From Roseivivax isoporae LMG 25204 (GTDB lineage: Bacteria; Pseudomonadota; Alphaproteobacteria; Rhodobacterales; Rhodobacteraceae), in contig NZ_JAME01000007.1 in NCBI RefSeq assembly GCF_000521865.1, forward strand, positions 98,120-162,119: a stretch of 64,000 nucleotides of DNA, read 5' to 3'. A program made the translations under genes and the position numbers. The first letter of the stretch is position 1; the number at the start of each line of letters is the position of its first letter. Positions 62,558 through 64,000 of this stretch are shown here, in pieces. Below the pieces are notes generated by a model that had not been told where the DNA came from, made no database searches, and worked only from the letters and a program-made list of their open reading frames with translations.

Positions 62558-64000
62558 CCCGCACGGTGCTCTCCGCCCTCCTGTCGCACTGGACGCGCCG
62601 GCCGGGGCAGCTCGCGGCGCTCCTTCTCGGCCTCGCGCTCGCCACCGCGCTCTGGTCCGGCGTGCAGGCGATCAATTCCGAGGCCAAGCGCAGCTATGCC
62701 GAGGCCGCGGCGACCGTGGGCCAGCAGGAACTCGACCGCCTGACCGCCCCCGAGGGCGTGACGCTCGACCAGTTCGTGGCGCTGCGCCGCGCGGGCTGGC
62801 GCGTCTCGCCGGTGGTCGAGGGCACCGTGCGCCGCGGCGATCTCGACCTCGCGCTGACCGGGATCGACCCGCTCACCGCGCCGCCGCGCCCGGGGCTCGG
62901 GACGCTCGTGGGCGACGGCGCGGCGCTCGAGGCCTTCCTGTCCGAGGCGGGGCTCCTTCTCGCCGCGCCCGAGACCGCGGGCGCGATCGGGGCCGCGGGC
63001 GACCTGCCCGCCGTGCGCATCGCCCCGGACGTGGCCCCCGGCACCGCCCTCACCGACTACGCGACCGCCCTGAGGCTCCTTGCCCGCGACCGCCTCTCCT
63101 ACCTCGTCGTCGCCGCGGACCAGCCGCTCGGCATCCCGCCCCTCGACACGCTGACCGACCTCGACCGGGTGGCACCCGAGGACGGCACCGATCTCGGCGA
63201 GCTGACGGCAAGCTTCCATCTCAACCTCACCGCCTTCGGGCTCCTGTCCTTCGCGGTCGGTCTCTTCATCGTGCAATCCTCCATCGGTCTCGCCTTCGAG
63301 GAACGCCGCGGGACCTTCCGCACCCTGCGCGCCCTCGGCGTCGGGCTGAACCGCCTCGTCGTGCTGCTCGCCGTCGAGCTCGCGGGCTTCGCGCTCGTCG
63401 CGGGCGCGGTCGGGCTGGCGCTCGGCTACGCCATCGCCGCCGCGCTCCTGCCCGGGGTCGCGGGCACGCTGCGCGGTCTCTACGGCGCGCAGATCTCGGG
63501 CACGCTCGGCTTCGACCCGGTCTGGGCACTGGCGGCGCTCGGCATGACGCTCGCGGGGACCGCGCTCGCCGGCGCCCGCGCGCTGTGGCAGGTGGGCCGC
63601 ATGCCGCTCCTCGCCCCGGCCCGCCCGCGCGCCTGGGCCATGGCCTCGGCCCGCACGCTGCGGGCGCAGGCCGGCGCGTCGCTCGCGCTCCTCGCCGCCA
63701 GCGCCGCGCTCGCCGTCTCGGGCGACGGGCTCGTGGCGGGCTTCGCCTGCCTCGCGGCGCTCATGCTCGGCGCGGCGCTGGCGCTGCCGCCGCTCCTGAT
63801 CGTGGCGCTCCGGCTGGCGCGCCCGCTCGCCCGCGGGCCGGTTGCCGCCTGGCTCCTCGCCGATGCGCGCCAGCAGGTGCCGGCGCTGTCCCTGCCGCTC
63901 ATGGCGCTGCTCCTCGCGCTCGCGGCGAATATCGGCGTCGGCACCATGGTCGGATCGTTCCGCACCACCTTCACCGGCTGGCTCGACCAGCGGCTCCCCG
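62554..64000 (+). CDS. FtsX-like ABC transporter permease (partial, runs off right edge)
   Basis: GTG start at 62554 overlapping the ATPase stop. 482 codons visible. N-terminal membrane anchor (LAALLLGLALATALWSGVQA), a periplasmic domain of roughly 200 residues, then the FtsX domain with LNLTAFGLLSFAVGLFIVQS, FEERRGTFRTLRALGVGLNR and following spans; a second FtsX unit appears to begin near the edge. Together with the ATPase it forms an exporter of unknown substrate. Confidence 0.88.

Overview
The window comes from a high-GC (about 70%) alphaproteobacterium, almost certainly a member of the Rhodobacteraceae (Roseobacter/Rhodobacter group). The evidence is a Rhodobacter-type polyol (smo/mtlK) operon, an opgC-opgG-opgH periplasmic glucan operon, ctrA next to its small inhibitor gene sciP, GTTC-N7-GTTC LexA boxes, a fused indolepyruvate:ferredoxin oxidoreductase, and a dispersed intergenic motif I associate with this family. 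Coding density is very high. Many genes overlap by 4 bp (ATGA or GTGA), which points to translational coupling. Apart from the genes cut by the two window edges, no gene looks broken. I saw no insertion sequence, phage, integrase or CRISPR array.

Region 1 (1-11810, all minus strand) is a catabolic block. A SorC-type regulator precedes smoE-F-G-K (polyol ABC transporter), smoS (sorbitol dehydrogenase), mtlK (mannitol 2-dehydrogenase), a HAD phosphatase and an FGGY pentulose kinase of D-ribulokinase type. The last gene overlaps paaX, the phenylacetate repressor, which is followed by a 3-oxoadipyl-CoA thiolase cut by the left edge. Region 2 (11901-18620) has a divergent, isolated UMP kinase (minus) and a complete peptide ABC transporter operon oppA-B-C-D-F (plus). 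Region 3 (18631-26013, minus) holds a TPR protein and then opgC-opgG-opgH-rhodanese-esterase. Region 4 (26155-32109) has a TPP enzyme coupled to a class III CoA-transferase, then a DMT transporter, enolase and DedA.

Region 5 (32123-41340) contains ccmE, an alcohol dehydrogenase, argC, murI, an acyltransferase, the fused iorAB and a divergent LysR regulator with a perfect palindromic box between them. A candidate small RNA with its own terminator follows. Region 6 (41564-46244) holds a thioesterase, an enoyl-CoA hydratase, trmFO, a YqaE/Pmp3 peptide, gluQRS, hisI and an IscU-like scaffold. Region 7 (46263-52182, minus) has a 36-residue membrane peptide preceded by two LexA boxes, then recG, ligA, ctrA and sciP. 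Region 8 (52319-60204) has mnmA, a GntP permease, a KAS-ACP-LpxD cluster, an L,D-transpeptidase and a divergent DUF882 peptidase-like protein. Region 9 (60456-64000) has two identical tRNA-Asp genes, a pirin, and an ABC exporter (ATPase plus FtsX-like permease) cut by the right edge.

The most interesting non-textbook signals are the SOS-type small membrane peptide at 46440-46623, the CCUCCC-bearing sRNA candidate at 41436-41517, the lpxD-linked private ACP/KAS pair, the paaX-linked inverted repeat, and GC-rich hairpins at many cistron ends.
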